From assembly GCF_003001995.1 (NCBI RefSeq), contig NZ_PVNB01000012.1, positions 1 to 64,000 of the forward strand: a stretch of DNA of 64,000 nt. The letters are read 5' to 3'. A model generated the notes under the pieces. The model did no database searches and was not told the origin of the DNA. It worked only from the letters and a program-made list of their open reading frames with translations. The translations under genes were made by a program, and so were the position numbers. The stretch is from Orenia metallireducens. GTDB lineage: Bacteria > Bacillota > Halanaerobiia > Halobacteroidales > Halobacteroidaceae. Shown here piece by piece: positions 16,706 to 25,349 of this stretch. The number at the start of each line of letters is the position of its first letter. Position 1 is the first letter of the stretch.

Positions 16706-17704
16706 ATGGTAACTTTAAGAGATGTGGCTAAGGAAGCAGGGGTTTCTGCTGCTACAGCTTCGTTAGCACTTAATAATAGTGATAAAGTTAATATCGATAC
16801 ACTAAAGAAGGTTCAGAAGATAGCTAGAGAACTTAATTACATTCCAGATGCTAGGGCAAAAGCATTAACCAAAAAGTCAACTAAGATTATTGGTTTAGTT
16901 GTACCAGAGATAAATAATCCTTTTTTTGCTGATTTGGCACAAGCTATAAAGATGAAATTAAATGAATCAGATTATAGTATTATTTTATGTGGAACACAAA
17001 ATGATCCCAAAGAAGAGAAAAAATATATAGATATGTTTAGAAGTGGAATGGTTGATGGGGCTATCTTTACATGTTTAACAGAAGTAAATAATAGTTTTAT
17101 AACTGAACTTGCATCTAACCATATACCTGTTGTTTATATTGATAGAATAGGTGATGATGGTGGAATTATACCTATAGTAAAATCTAATTTAAAGGATGGT
17201 GGTTATCAAATAACTCGCCATTTGATAAAGTTGGGTCATAAAAAGATTGCTTATATTGGTAGAAAAGATGAAGAGAGATATGCTGGTTTTAAAGATGCGA
17301 TGTTAGAGTTTGGCTGTGAGATTAATAAAGATTATATTTTTGATAAATATCATGCATTTGAATCTGGGGTCAAAGCAGGTTTTATGTTAAATAATTTAGA
17401 AGATAAGCCAACAGGTATTATCTGTTTTAATGATGAAACAGCTATTGGATTAATGCAGACTCTAATAAAATTTGATTTTAATATTCCAAAGGATTTCTCA
17501 GTATGTGGTATTGATAATATAGATGTAGCCAAATATTATAGTCCTTCTTTAACAACTATAGATATTCCTAAAAAGAAGATGGGTAAGAAAGCAGCTGAAA
17601 TATTATTGAAATTAATAGCTGGCAAAGAAGTGGAAAAAGAAGATTATTTCATCAATTATCAAGTAAAATTAATTGAACGGGATTCCAGTTCTAAATTAGA
17701 ATAA
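16706..17704 (+). CDS. LacI/GalR-family transcriptional regulator of the galactan operon
   Basis: A 332-residue repressor with an N-terminal helix-turn-helix (TLRDVAKEAGVSAATASLAL, residues 3-22), the hinge helix region ARAKALTKKS, and a periplasmic-binding-like effector domain (KIIGLVVPEINNPFFADL onward to about 330). Three AAACCGGTTT operators flank the gene, one before and two after, so it probably represses itself and the transport and hydrolase genes downstream. The ATG at 16706 follows GAAAGGA. The inducer is likely galactose or a galacto-oligosaccharide (inference). Confidence 0.93.
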   Translation: MVTLRDVAKEAGVSAATASLALNNSDKVNIDTLKKVQKIARELNYIPDARAKALTKKSTKIIGLVVPEINNPFFADLAQAIKMKLNESDYSIILCGTQNDPKEEKKYIDMFRSGMVDGAIFTCLTEVNNSFITELASNHIPVVYIDRIGDDGGIIPIVKSNLKDGGYQITRHLIKLGHKKIAYIGRKDEERYAGFKDAMLEFGCEINKDYIFDKYHAFESGVKAGFMLNNLEDKPTGIICFNDETAIGLMQTLIKFDFNIPKDFSVCGIDNIDVAKYYSPSLTTIDIPKKKMGKKAAEILLKLIAGKEVEKEDYFINYQVKLIERDSSSKLE

Positions 17705-17752
17705 TCTCTTATTTAAACCGGTTTAATTAAACCGGTTTAAATAAGAGATTAT
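17701..17752. promoter_or_regulatory. Double LacI operator inside a perfect 52-bp palindrome
   Basis: Two copies of TTAAACCGGTTTAA abut at 17713-17726 and 17727-17740. The flanks (ATAATCTCTTAT and ATAAGAGATTAT) continue the symmetry, giving 26-bp perfect arms that start inside the lacI stop codon. It can act as tandem operators for the downstream operon. As RNA it would fold into a long hairpin that could end or slow read-through from lacI. Confidence 0.85.
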
Positions 17753-17891
17753 AAGATCATAAGGGAGTATAAGAGATCATAAGACTATAAGAAAACATAT
17801 GGCTTAATTTTAAAGAATAGATACAACCAATTTAATCCTATAAGTTTATAAGGTTTTGGAATCTAAATAACTTAATTAGGAGAGTGAGAGA

Positions 17892-19196
17892 ATGAAAAGA
17901 TATTCAATAATGATTCTAGTTGGATTGTTAGCGTTAAGTATCATTGTAAGTGGGTGTGGTAATAAAGGTGCTAGTAACACAGGTGCTAATGATAATGAAA
18001 AGGGTAAACCTGCTGAGATTTCTATTGCATCTTGGAACTTGCAAGCTGATGCTTTAGAGGAAGCTGCAGAAAAGTTTAATAAAAGTCAATCAGAGGTTAA
18101 AGTTAATGTGCGAAGAGTTTCTAATAGTTATGACTCAATTGTTCCAGCACTAACTGCTGGGATAGGAGCACCTGATATTGTTGCGGTTCAAATGAGAGAT
18201 TTTGCGAACTTCATGGGTAAATTTCCTGATCAATTCGTTGACTTAAGTGATGAATTAATGCCTAGAAAAGATGAATTTTCTGATGCTGGATGGGGTGCTT
18301 CAACTAAAGATGGTAAAATATATGCTATCCCAGTTGATATTGCTCCAACTGCAGTTTATTATCGTAAAGATTATTTTGAAGAAGCTGGAATTAATCCAGA
18401 TAATTTAACAACTTGGGACAAATTCATGAAAGCCGGAAAGAAATTGCAAAGTAAGTTAGATGGAGTAAAAATGACTACGTTCTCTTTAACAAGTAATGAG
18501 ACCTATGATTTCTGGCAGATGATAGCTAATCAATTAGGTGGACGTTTTTATGATGAGCAAGGTAAGATTGATTTTACCAATGAGGCTAATATTAAAGCAA
18601 TGAAATTAGTCAAAGAGTTAAAAGAGAAAGATTTAGTTGTTGATTCACCATCATGGAATGATAGAGTTCGTGCAGTAGTTAATGGTGAGACTGCTACAAT
18701 AGTTTATCCAATCTGGTGGGCTGGTACTGTTAAGACCCAAGCAGCTGACCAAGCTGGCAAGTGGGGTATTATGCCATTACCTGCATTTACTGAAGGTGGA
18801 CCAAATCAAGCCAATCTTGGTGGATCGGTTTTTGCAGTAACAACACAATCTGAGCATCCAGAGGCTGCGTGGAAATTCTTAAAATACTTATTGTTAACAG
18901 AAGAAGGGCAGAAAATTCAGATGGACTATGGACTATTCCCAGCTTGGAAACCATTCTATAAATCAGAATCCTTTGCTACTGTAGATAAGTACTTTGGCTT
19001 CTCTTTAGCTAAAAGGTTCAGTGAATTAGCTACTGATATTCCGGCTATGAAATTTGGAGAGCACTTTTATGATGTCTCTCGACCATTAGAAACTGCTTTT
19101 GGGCAGATATTAAATGGGAAAAAAGATATTAAAGAGGCTTTTAAAGATGCTGAAAAGGCTGCTTCTAAAGCGAGTGGTTTACCAGTTAGCAAATAA
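17892..19196 (+). CDS. Sugar ABC transporter substrate-binding lipoprotein (galacto-oligosaccharide type)
   Basis: A 434-residue family-1 binding protein with lipobox IVSGC (Cys22). The mature protein shows IPVDIAPTAVYYRKDYFEEA, YPIWWAGTV and GGSVFAVTTQSEHPEAAWKF, the standard landmarks of CUT1 receptors. It is the first gene of the LacI-controlled operon, with the ribosome site AGGAGAG. Together with GH53, GH2 and a porin, its ligand is probably beta-1,4-galacto-oligosaccharide, like B. subtilis GanS (inference). It is only distantly similar to the receptor at 5592. A stem-loop follows that may raise its expression relative to the permeases. Confidence 0.92.
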   Translation: MKRYSIMILVGLLALSIIVSGCGNKGASNTGANDNEKGKPAEISIASWNLQADALEEAAEKFNKSQSEVKVNVRRVSNSYDSIVPALTAGIGAPDIVAVQMRDFANFMGKFPDQFVDLSDELMPRKDEFSDAGWGASTKDGKIYAIPVDIAPTAVYYRKDYFEEAGINPDNLTTWDKFMKAGKKLQSKLDGVKMTTFSLTSNETYDFWQMIANQLGGRFYDEQGKIDFTNEANIKAMKLVKELKEKDLVVDSPSWNDRVRAVVNGETATIVYPIWWAGTVKTQAADQAGKWGIMPLPAFTEGGPNQANLGGSVFAVTTQSEHPEAAWKFLKYLLLTEEGQKIQMDYGLFPAWKPFYKSESFATVDKYFGFSLAKRFSELATDIPAMKFGEHFYDVSRPLETAFGQILNGKKDIKEAFKDAEKAASKASGLPVSK

Positions 19197-19205
19197 TATT
19201 TTTAC

Positions 19206-19231
19206 TCCCCTCTTGAATTTTCAAGAGGGGG
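19206..19231 (+). other. Intra-operon stem-loop after the binding-protein gene
   Basis: CCCCTCTTGAA pairs with TTCAAGAGGGG around a tiny loop, giving a stable GC-rich hairpin without a T-run. Such hairpins after binding-protein genes commonly protect the upstream mRNA segment; here this is inference. Confidence 0.65.
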
Positions 19232-19272
19232 ACTTAAAAATATTATAGAATCCAAACTAGGAGGAAAAGAAT

Positions 19273-20151
19273 ATGAAAGATTTTTTTCGTAAGAATATGA
19301 AGAATATAAGCCCTTATTTATTCATAGCACCATTTTTTATGTTATTTATAGTCTTTTTTCTATACCCAATCTTTTATTCATTGGTTCTTAGTTTTAGTAA
19401 ATGGACATCAGGCGGTTTAGAGTTTGTAGGTATTCAAAATTATCTTTATTTATTGACTGATCCGGTGTTTTGGAAATCATTATTGAATACAGGACAGATA
19501 TTAGTTATTCAGGTTCCTATTATGCTGTTGTTAGCCTGTGTTGTTGCTGTTTTAATTAATTCTAAACATACCAAGTATAAAGCATTATTTCGCTTAGGTT
19601 TTTTTGTTCCAGTTATTATAGATCTTGTTACTTATTCTCTTGTATTCTCTTTAATGTTCAATGAACGTTATGGGATAATCAATCAATTCCTTACTTCTAT
19701 TGGAATGAAGGGGATACCATGGTTTAGTAATGGTATTTGGGCTAAGGTAATGATAGCTATAGCTATGACCTGGAGGTGGACTGGCTACAATAGCATCATC
19801 ATATTATCAGGATTACAGTCGATACCAGGGACTATCTATGAAGCAGCTACTATTGATGGAGCCAATAAAATAGATACCTTCTTTAAGATTACCATACCGA
19901 TGTTAAAGCCTGTATTACTCTTTTGTATGATCTTATCTACTATTGGGACACTTCAATTGTTTACAGAGCCTTATATGTTAACTAAAGGTGGTCCCAATAA
20001 TGAAACTTTAACAGCTATATATTATATTTATGATCGGGCTTTTGGATCATTTAAGTTTGGTTTAGCTTCTGCTGGAGCTTATATTGTTACAACGATAATA
20101 GGTATCCTATCATATATACAATTAAAAGTATCTGACGGAGGGGAGATTTAA
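19273..20151 (+). CDS. Sugar ABC transporter permease (MalF type)
   Basis: A 292-residue inner-membrane permease with six predicted helices (the first from about residue 13, YLFIAPFFMLFIVFF). The EAA loop is YEAATIDGANKIDTFFKITI near residues 190-210. GGAGG lies 8 bases before the ATG, and the next permease begins at the base after this gene's stop. It is the B-subunit partner of the galacto-oligosaccharide importer. Confidence 0.92.
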   Translation: MKDFFRKNMKNISPYLFIAPFFMLFIVFFLYPIFYSLVLSFSKWTSGGLEFVGIQNYLYLLTDPVFWKSLLNTGQILVIQVPIMLLLACVVAVLINSKHTKYKALFRLGFFVPVIIDLVTYSLVFSLMFNERYGIINQFLTSIGMKGIPWFSNGIWAKVMIAIAMTWRWTGYNSIIILSGLQSIPGTIYEAATIDGANKIDTFFKITIPMLKPVLLFCMILSTIGTLQLFTEPYMLTKGGPNNETLTAIYYIYDRAFGSFKFGLASAGAYIVTTIIGILSYIQLKVSDGGEI

Positions 20152-20982
20152 ATGAATAATAAAAAAGAATTTACAAAAATATTAGTATATATTTTTCTTG
20201 GCTTAGGTTTAGTTATCTCGATCTATCCCTTTTATTGGATGTTGACAGCTTCAACCTTAAATGAAGCTCAGATATTTAAAACGCCTCCCAAGATGATACC
20301 AGCTGGTAATTTCCTAGATAATCTTTCAATGTTATTGGATCAGATGCCTATCTGGAATGGTCTTTTCAATAGCTTATTTGTTTCAACAGTTACTACCGCA
20401 AGTATAGTTTTATTATCTGCTTTAGCAGGCTATGCCTTTTCAAAATTTCATTTTAAAGGTAGCAAAATTTTATTTGCGATTATCTTATTAACGATGATGA
20501 TTCCATATCAAGTTACAATCGTTCCACTATTTATTATTATGATGAAGTTAGGATGGATTAATAGTTATAAAGCTCTGATAATTCCATACTTAGTTACTCC
20601 TTTTGGTGTGTTTTTAATGAGACAGCAGATGTTTGCTTTTCCAGAGGAGCTGATTGAGTCAGCTCGTGTAGATGGCTGTAGTGAGTTAGGAATATTCTTT
20701 AAAATTGTATTACCCAATATGTTACCTGCCTGTGCAGCTTTAGCAATAATAACCTTTTTACAGCAATGGGGTAATTTTATGTGGCCATTAATAGTTATGA
20801 ATACTCAAGAGAAATTTACTATGCCTTTGATGCTGTCAATGTTAGTAGCACCAGGTCAGGTTACCAAGTACGGACCGATCATGGTAGGGTCAGTTATTGG
20901 AATTATTCCAATAGCAATACTATTTATCTTCTTCCAGAAGCAGTTTGTATCAGGGATGTTTAATGGTTCAGTTAAGGGATAG
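20152..20982 (+). CDS. Sugar ABC transporter permease (MalG type)
   Basis: A 276-residue permease, the usual MalG size, with the EAA loop IESARVDGCSELGIFFKIVL and the typical C-terminus GMFNGSVKG. It starts directly after the previous stop, with GGAGGGG about 8 bases upstream, implying coupled translation. No ATP-binding subunit follows. A chemoreceptor gene comes next, 43 bases downstream, apparently in the same operon. Confidence 0.92.
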   Translation: MNNKKEFTKILVYIFLGLGLVISIYPFYWMLTASTLNEAQIFKTPPKMIPAGNFLDNLSMLLDQMPIWNGLFNSLFVSTVTTASIVLLSALAGYAFSKFHFKGSKILFAIILLTMMIPYQVTIVPLFIIMMKLGWINSYKALIIPYLVTPFGVFLMRQQMFAFPEELIESARVDGCSELGIFFKIVLPNMLPACAALAIITFLQQWGNFMWPLIVMNTQEKFTMPLMLSMLVAPGQVTKYGPIMVGSVIGIIPIAILFIFFQKQFVSGMFNGSVKG

Positions 20983-21025
20983 AGTTTGATATTCGAACTC
21001 CAAAATTGCTAAAAGGAGTGAGAAG

Positions 21026-22720
21026 ATGAATAAAGATAAAATTTCTAATTATTTTCTGAAAATTTTTAGAATTAATGATTGGACTATTATGAGCAAATAT
21101 ATGGCTTCATTATTTTTCGTAATCTTATTATTTTTCGTTTCATTTACAATTATCCTTACCTTATTATTGGATATTAAAGCTGAAAATAACAAGGTTAAGG
21201 AGATAGGAAATGAATTAATTACTATCTCTAAAATGGAAAGTTTGATGATGCAGAAGAAAACAATAGTAATAAATTATATTAATGATTTTAATGAGCAAAA
21301 TTCAAGTGGAGAGAATTATAACAATCGTCAGGCCAATTTGCTAGAGTTTAATAAGATTAAGACAGAGTATGACGGCTTGAAAGACAAACTCAACAGGGAA
21401 GTAAATAATGAAAAATTAAAAAGACTTTTTAATACTATTCAAGAGTATGATGAGAATTTTAATGAGGTTTTTTTAAAAAAGATTGTCCCCTTATTTAAAG
21501 AGAATTCTAAGTTAAATAGCTGGAGTGTAAACTCAAATCTATCAAAAGGATTTGAAAATGCAAATCAAAATATATTCTTATTAGAGACAGCTAAAGAAAT
21601 TTTAATAGAAGATAGAGAGGTTATTGCTAAAGGTTCTAAAGAAAAGATAAAAATGACAATCATAACTTTAATATCTGCTATTATCATCTCTTCGGTACTG
21701 GGGTTTGTACTAATTTTAATAATAAGTACCCGAATTAAAAATAATTTGAAAAAAGTTATAAAAGTCAGTAATGAAATAGCTAAGGGCAATCTAGCTGTGG
21801 AAAAGTTAAATTATAAGGGCAAAGATGAAATTGGATTACTGGCTAAGTCAATTAATATGATGATAGATAACTTAAAAGAGGTTATCTATAAGACATTAAA
21901 TGCTTCTAATAATACTTTAGTAACTACCGAAGAAATATCTGCTGCTACTGAAGAGAATAGTGCTTCAATAGAGGATGTTGCAGATGTAGTTAAAGACTTT
22001 GTTTTAACTAGCAATAAGTTAGCAAAAGTATCAACTGATATAAGTAATCTTATAGACAAGAGTGTTGAGCTTGTTGGAACTGGATTCCAAGAGATACAAG
22101 ATACAGAAGGTAAGATGAATAAAATAATTAACTCTTCACAAAAATCAACAAGCAGGATGGTTGAGCTTAATGCTGAGACTGAAGAGGTGGTTAAGATAGT
22201 AGAGGTGATCTCTGAAATTGCTGAGCAGACCAATTTATTGGCTTTAAATGCATCTATAGAAGCTGCTAGGGCAAATTTTATTACGGAGGGTTCTAGCGGA
22301 ACCCGTAGGGGGAAGCATGGTTCTGGTTTTGCTGTTGTAGCAGATGAGATTAGAGGGTTGGCTGCTAGAACTAAAAATTCAGTTGGTGACATTAGAAGTA
22401 TCATAGATAGGGTTACTGCTAATACAGACAACGTAGTAACTAGTATTCAAAAGAATAATTTAGAGGTTGAAGCAGGTGCTCAAAGCTTGGTTCAAGCTAA
22501 AGAGACCTTTAATAAAATAGATAGCAAAATTAAGTTAATTGCCAACCAGATAAGAGAAGTGGCTAATTTAGGGAAAGAAATTTACTCTAAAAGTGCAGGA
22601 GTATCTGTAATGACAGAAGAGCAATCGGCAACTATACAGCAGATATCTACTTCTATGGATGAATTGTCAGTTATGGCAAGTAACTTAAATAATATAGTAG
22701 AGAGGTTTAATTTAGATTAA
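21026..22720 (+). CDS. Methyl-accepting chemotaxis protein in the galactan operon
   Basis: A 564-residue receptor with a first membrane helix at about 25-48, a helical periplasmic sensor (about 50-208) of four-helix-bundle type, a second helix at about 210-233, HAMP to about 285, and a signalling domain to the end. The conserved tip starts normally ([20 protein letters not shown]). It then carries 14 residues (417-430, [14 protein letters not shown]) in place of the usual two before [13 protein letters not shown]. Gaps of 43 and 42 bases to its neighbours place it in the operon. It probably steers the cell towards galacto-oligosaccharides, perhaps through the binding protein at 17892 (inference). 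Confidence 0.93.
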   Translation: MNKDKISNYFLKIFRINDWTIMSKYMASLFFVILLFFVSFTIILTLLLDIKAENNKVKEIGNELITISKMESLMMQKKTIVINYINDFNEQNSSGENYNNRQANLLEFNKIKTEYDGLKDKLNREVNNEKLKRLFNTIQEYDENFNEVFLKKIVPLFKENSKLNSWSVNSNLSKGFENANQNIFLLETAKEILIEDREVIAKGSKEKIKMTIITLISAIIISSVLGFVLILIISTRIKNNLKKVIKVSNEIAKGNLAVEKLNYKGKDEIGLLAKSINMMIDNLKEVIYKTLNASNNTLVTTEEISAATEENSASIEDVADVVKDFVLTSNKLAKVSTDISNLIDKSVELVGTGFQEIQDTEGKMNKIINSSQKSTSRMVELNAETEEVVKIVEVISEIAEQTNLLALNASIEAARANFITEGSSGTRRGKHGSGFAVVADEIRGLAARTKNSVGDIRSIIDRVTANTDNVVTSIQKNNLEVEAGAQSLVQAKETFNKIDSKIKLIANQIREVANLGKEIYSKSAGVSVMTEEQSATIQQISTSMDELSVMASNLNNIVERFNLD

Positions 22721-22762
22721 GTATAGTCTTTAGTAGTTATAAACTGAGCTGGAGGTAAACAT

Positions 22763-24979
22763 ATGAGGAGAATAATTTCATTAAATAGAGATTGGAGATA
22801 TATCAGTGATTATAAGCAAGAGTATCTAAGGACTGAATATAATGATGAGATATGTGAGATTGTAAATATCCCACATGCTAATAAAACGCTTCCTTTTAAT
22901 TACACCAAGGAGAAGGATTATCAATTTGTCTCCTTTTATCAAAAAGATATCTTTATTCCCAAAGAGTATAGAGATCAGAATATCTTCATCAAATTTGAAG
23001 GTGTTATGACTTATGCTAAGGTCTTCTTAAATGGAGAATATCTAGGAGAGCATAAGGGAGGATATACAGGCTTTGAAATATTATTGAATTCAGCTGTGAA
23101 ATTTGAGGCTAATAATACTTTGTCAGTTGTAGTTGATTCTACAGAGAGAGCAGATATTCCCCCTTTTGGGGACAAGATAGATTATTTGACCTATGGTGGA
23201 ATCTATAGAGAGGTTGAGCTGAAGGTAGTTGATAAGGTGTTTATCGAGAATATCTTTGCTAAGCCTACTGATGTATTAGAGGATAAGAAGAGGGTTGATG
23301 TAGATATAGCTATAGCCAATAGTGAAGCAGCTACAGCAGTAATTCCTATAGCTGTAACCCTCAAAGATGGTGACAGGGTTATTGAAGAGAAGAGCATAGA
23401 CTATAGCTTAAGTGGTAAACTGGAGGAAGTTATTTCACTAGAATTAGAAAATTTAGAGGATATAGAACTGTGGGATATAGATAATCCTAAGTTATATCAA
23501 TTAGAGGTTGAGTTAAGGAGTCTAGATAAAGATCAGAGAAGAATTGGTTTTAGAACAGCGGAGTTTAAGGCAGAAGGATTTTATCTAAATGGAGAAAAAG
23601 TAAAGATCAAAGGAATGAACAGGCATCAATCCTATCCTTATGTTGGCTATGCAATGCCTGAAAGAATCCAGAAGAAGGATGCCGATATTTTAAAGGATTT
23701 TTTAAGATTGAATTTAGTCAGAACCTCCCATTATCCCCAATCAAAACATTTTCTAGATAGATGTGATGAGATTGGATTATTGGTTTTTGAAGAATTACCA
23801 GGCTGGCAGCATATCGGTGATGATGAGTGGAAAGAGGTAGCTAAAGAGAACATAAGAGAGATGATAAAGAGAGATTTTAATAGACCATCAATTATTCTAT
23901 GGGGAGTAAGAATTAATGAATCAGCTGATGACCATGATTTTTATATAGATACAAATAGGATTGCTAAAGAGTTAGACCCTACTAGACAGACCGGAGGGGT
24001 GAGGTGTATTACTGATAGTGAATTACTAGAGGATGTATATACCTTCAATGATTTTATCTTGGGTAATGGAGAGACTATTTTAAGAGAGCAAGAAGAGGTA
24101 ACTGGCTTATCTAAGAAGGTACCTTATTTAGTTACAGAGTACTCTGGACATATGTATCCAACTAGAAGATATGATACAGAGGAGAGGCAGACAGAGCATA
24201 CTTTAAGGCATTATAAGATCTTAAACCAAGGTAATTTAGATGATTATATCTCTGGTGTGATTGGTTGGTGTGCCTTTGACTATAATACTCACAGAGATTT
24301 TGGTTCAGAAGATAGAATCTGTTATCATGGTGTAATGGATATATTTAGAATACCTAAGTTTGCTGCCTATGTCTATCATTCTCAAGTCTCACCAGAAGTA
24401 GAAACAGTATTAGAACCAATTACAGTTTGGACTAGAGGAGAGAGAAGTGAAGCAATTATTAATCCGTTGGTGATTGCTACCAATTGTGATAAGGTTAATT
24501 TTTATTATGGTGATGAACTCTATGGAACCTATTATCCAGATGATCAGAAATTTAAAGCTTTAGAGTATCCACCAATTATTATTGAGGATTTTGGTAGTCA
24601 ATGGGGTAAAACTTGGCAAGATGCTAAATTCATTGGCTATTACAATGGTGTTGAAGTCATTAATAAGAAATTGTCTTGTGAATCCTATTTGGCTGATATA
24701 GAAGTAGTTGCAGATGACTATCAGTTAAATAGTGGTGATTGGGATGCAACAAGAGTTGTGATTAAAGCTGTCGATAATCAGAATAATCAGTTGAAGTTCT
24801 ATAATGGTATAGTAGAGTTGGAAATAACAGGTGTTGGTGAGATCATTGGACCGAAGTTGACCACTCTTCATGGTGGAAGTCTATCGACTTGGCTTAAGAC
24901 TTCTGGAGCAGCTGGAAAGATAGAACTTAAAGTAAAGGTAGAAGACCATATTAAGCAGATTGAGATTGATGTAGTTTAA
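22763..24979 (+). CDS. Glycoside hydrolase family 2, probable beta-galactosidase
   Basis: A 738-residue cytoplasmic enzyme without signal peptide. It has an N-terminal sugar-binding jelly roll (about 1-165), an immunoglobulin-like sandwich (about 175-270), a TIM barrel (about 275-580) and C-terminal beta domains. The acid/base is Glu386 in WGVRINES and the nucleophile is Glu459 in VTEYSG. KIKGMNRHQSYPYVG is the usual barrel entry motif. GH2 also contains beta-glucuronidases and mannosidases, but the galactan context favours cleavage of imported galacto-oligosaccharides to galactose. It is much shorter than LacZ (about 1020). Ribosome site GGAGG 8 bases before the ATG. Confidence 0.88.
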   Translation: MRRIISLNRDWRYISDYKQEYLRTEYNDEICEIVNIPHANKTLPFNYTKEKDYQFVSFYQKDIFIPKEYRDQNIFIKFEGVMTYAKVFLNGEYLGEHKGGYTGFEILLNSAVKFEANNTLSVVVDSTERADIPPFGDKIDYLTYGGIYREVELKVVDKVFIENIFAKPTDVLEDKKRVDVDIAIANSEAATAVIPIAVTLKDGDRVIEEKSIDYSLSGKLEEVISLELENLEDIELWDIDNPKLYQLEVELRSLDKDQRRIGFRTAEFKAEGFYLNGEKVKIKGMNRHQSYPYVGYAMPERIQKKDADILKDFLRLNLVRTSHYPQSKHFLDRCDEIGLLVFEELPGWQHIGDDEWKEVAKENIREMIKRDFNRPSIILWGVRINESADDHDFYIDTNRIAKELDPTRQTGGVRCITDSELLEDVYTFNDFILGNGETILREQEEVTGLSKKVPYLVTEYSGHMYPTRRYDTEERQTEHTLRHYKILNQGNLDDYISGVIGWCAFDYNTHRDFGSEDRICYHGVMDIFRIPKFAAYVYHSQVSPEVETVLEPITVWTRGERSEAIINPLVIATNCDKVNFYYGDELYGTYYPDDQKFKALEYPPIIIEDFGSQWGKTWQDAKFIGYYNGVEVINKKLSCESYLADIEVVADDYQLNSGDWDATRVVIKAVDNQNNQLKFYNGIVELEITGVGEIIGPKLTTLHGGSLSTWLKTSGAAGKIELKVKVEDHIKQIEIDVV

Positions 24980-25251
24980 AGATAAATTAACGAGATAATC
25001 AACTTTATAAGGCTATAAGTTTATATAAAGTTTATAATAATATAATTAAACCATTAATAGAAAGGGGGTGTAACACTTATTGGTTAGAATCATCCTTTTA
25101 TAAGTTTATAACTTTCTTTAATAAATTAAGTAAGGTGCTAAAGCAAATACTAGACTTAAGAAATCTTTTATTAGAATCAATTCCCCATGATTCAATAAAT
25201 TAATCAATATTATTTTAATATTGATATTTTTACAGGATTAAACTTTTGATT

Positions 25252-25293
25252 TATTAGCTTATTAGTGCTTAATTGAGAATTAATAAGCTAATA
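25252..25293. other. Stem-loop in the 370-bp gap before the porin gene
   Basis: TATTAGCTTATTA and TAATAAGCTAATA form 13-bp perfect arms. The rest of the gap (24980-25349) holds a smaller hairpin (GAATCA/TGATTC near 25177), TATAAG-rich stretches and no gene or clear terminator. The porin has its own ribosome site AAGGAGGAG at 25335. Confidence 0.5.
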
Positions 25294-25349
25294 ATATAAG
25301 TTTCGATTATATTAAGAGTCGATGATTAATTTTAAGGAGGAGATAAGTA

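Noticed and set aside
21886-22431. Minus-strand open frame of 181 codons inside the chemoreceptor gene
   Set aside because: Low-complexity Ser/Thr/Leu-rich translation opposite a coiled-coil gene; the same kind of shadow appears opposite the other chemoreceptors.
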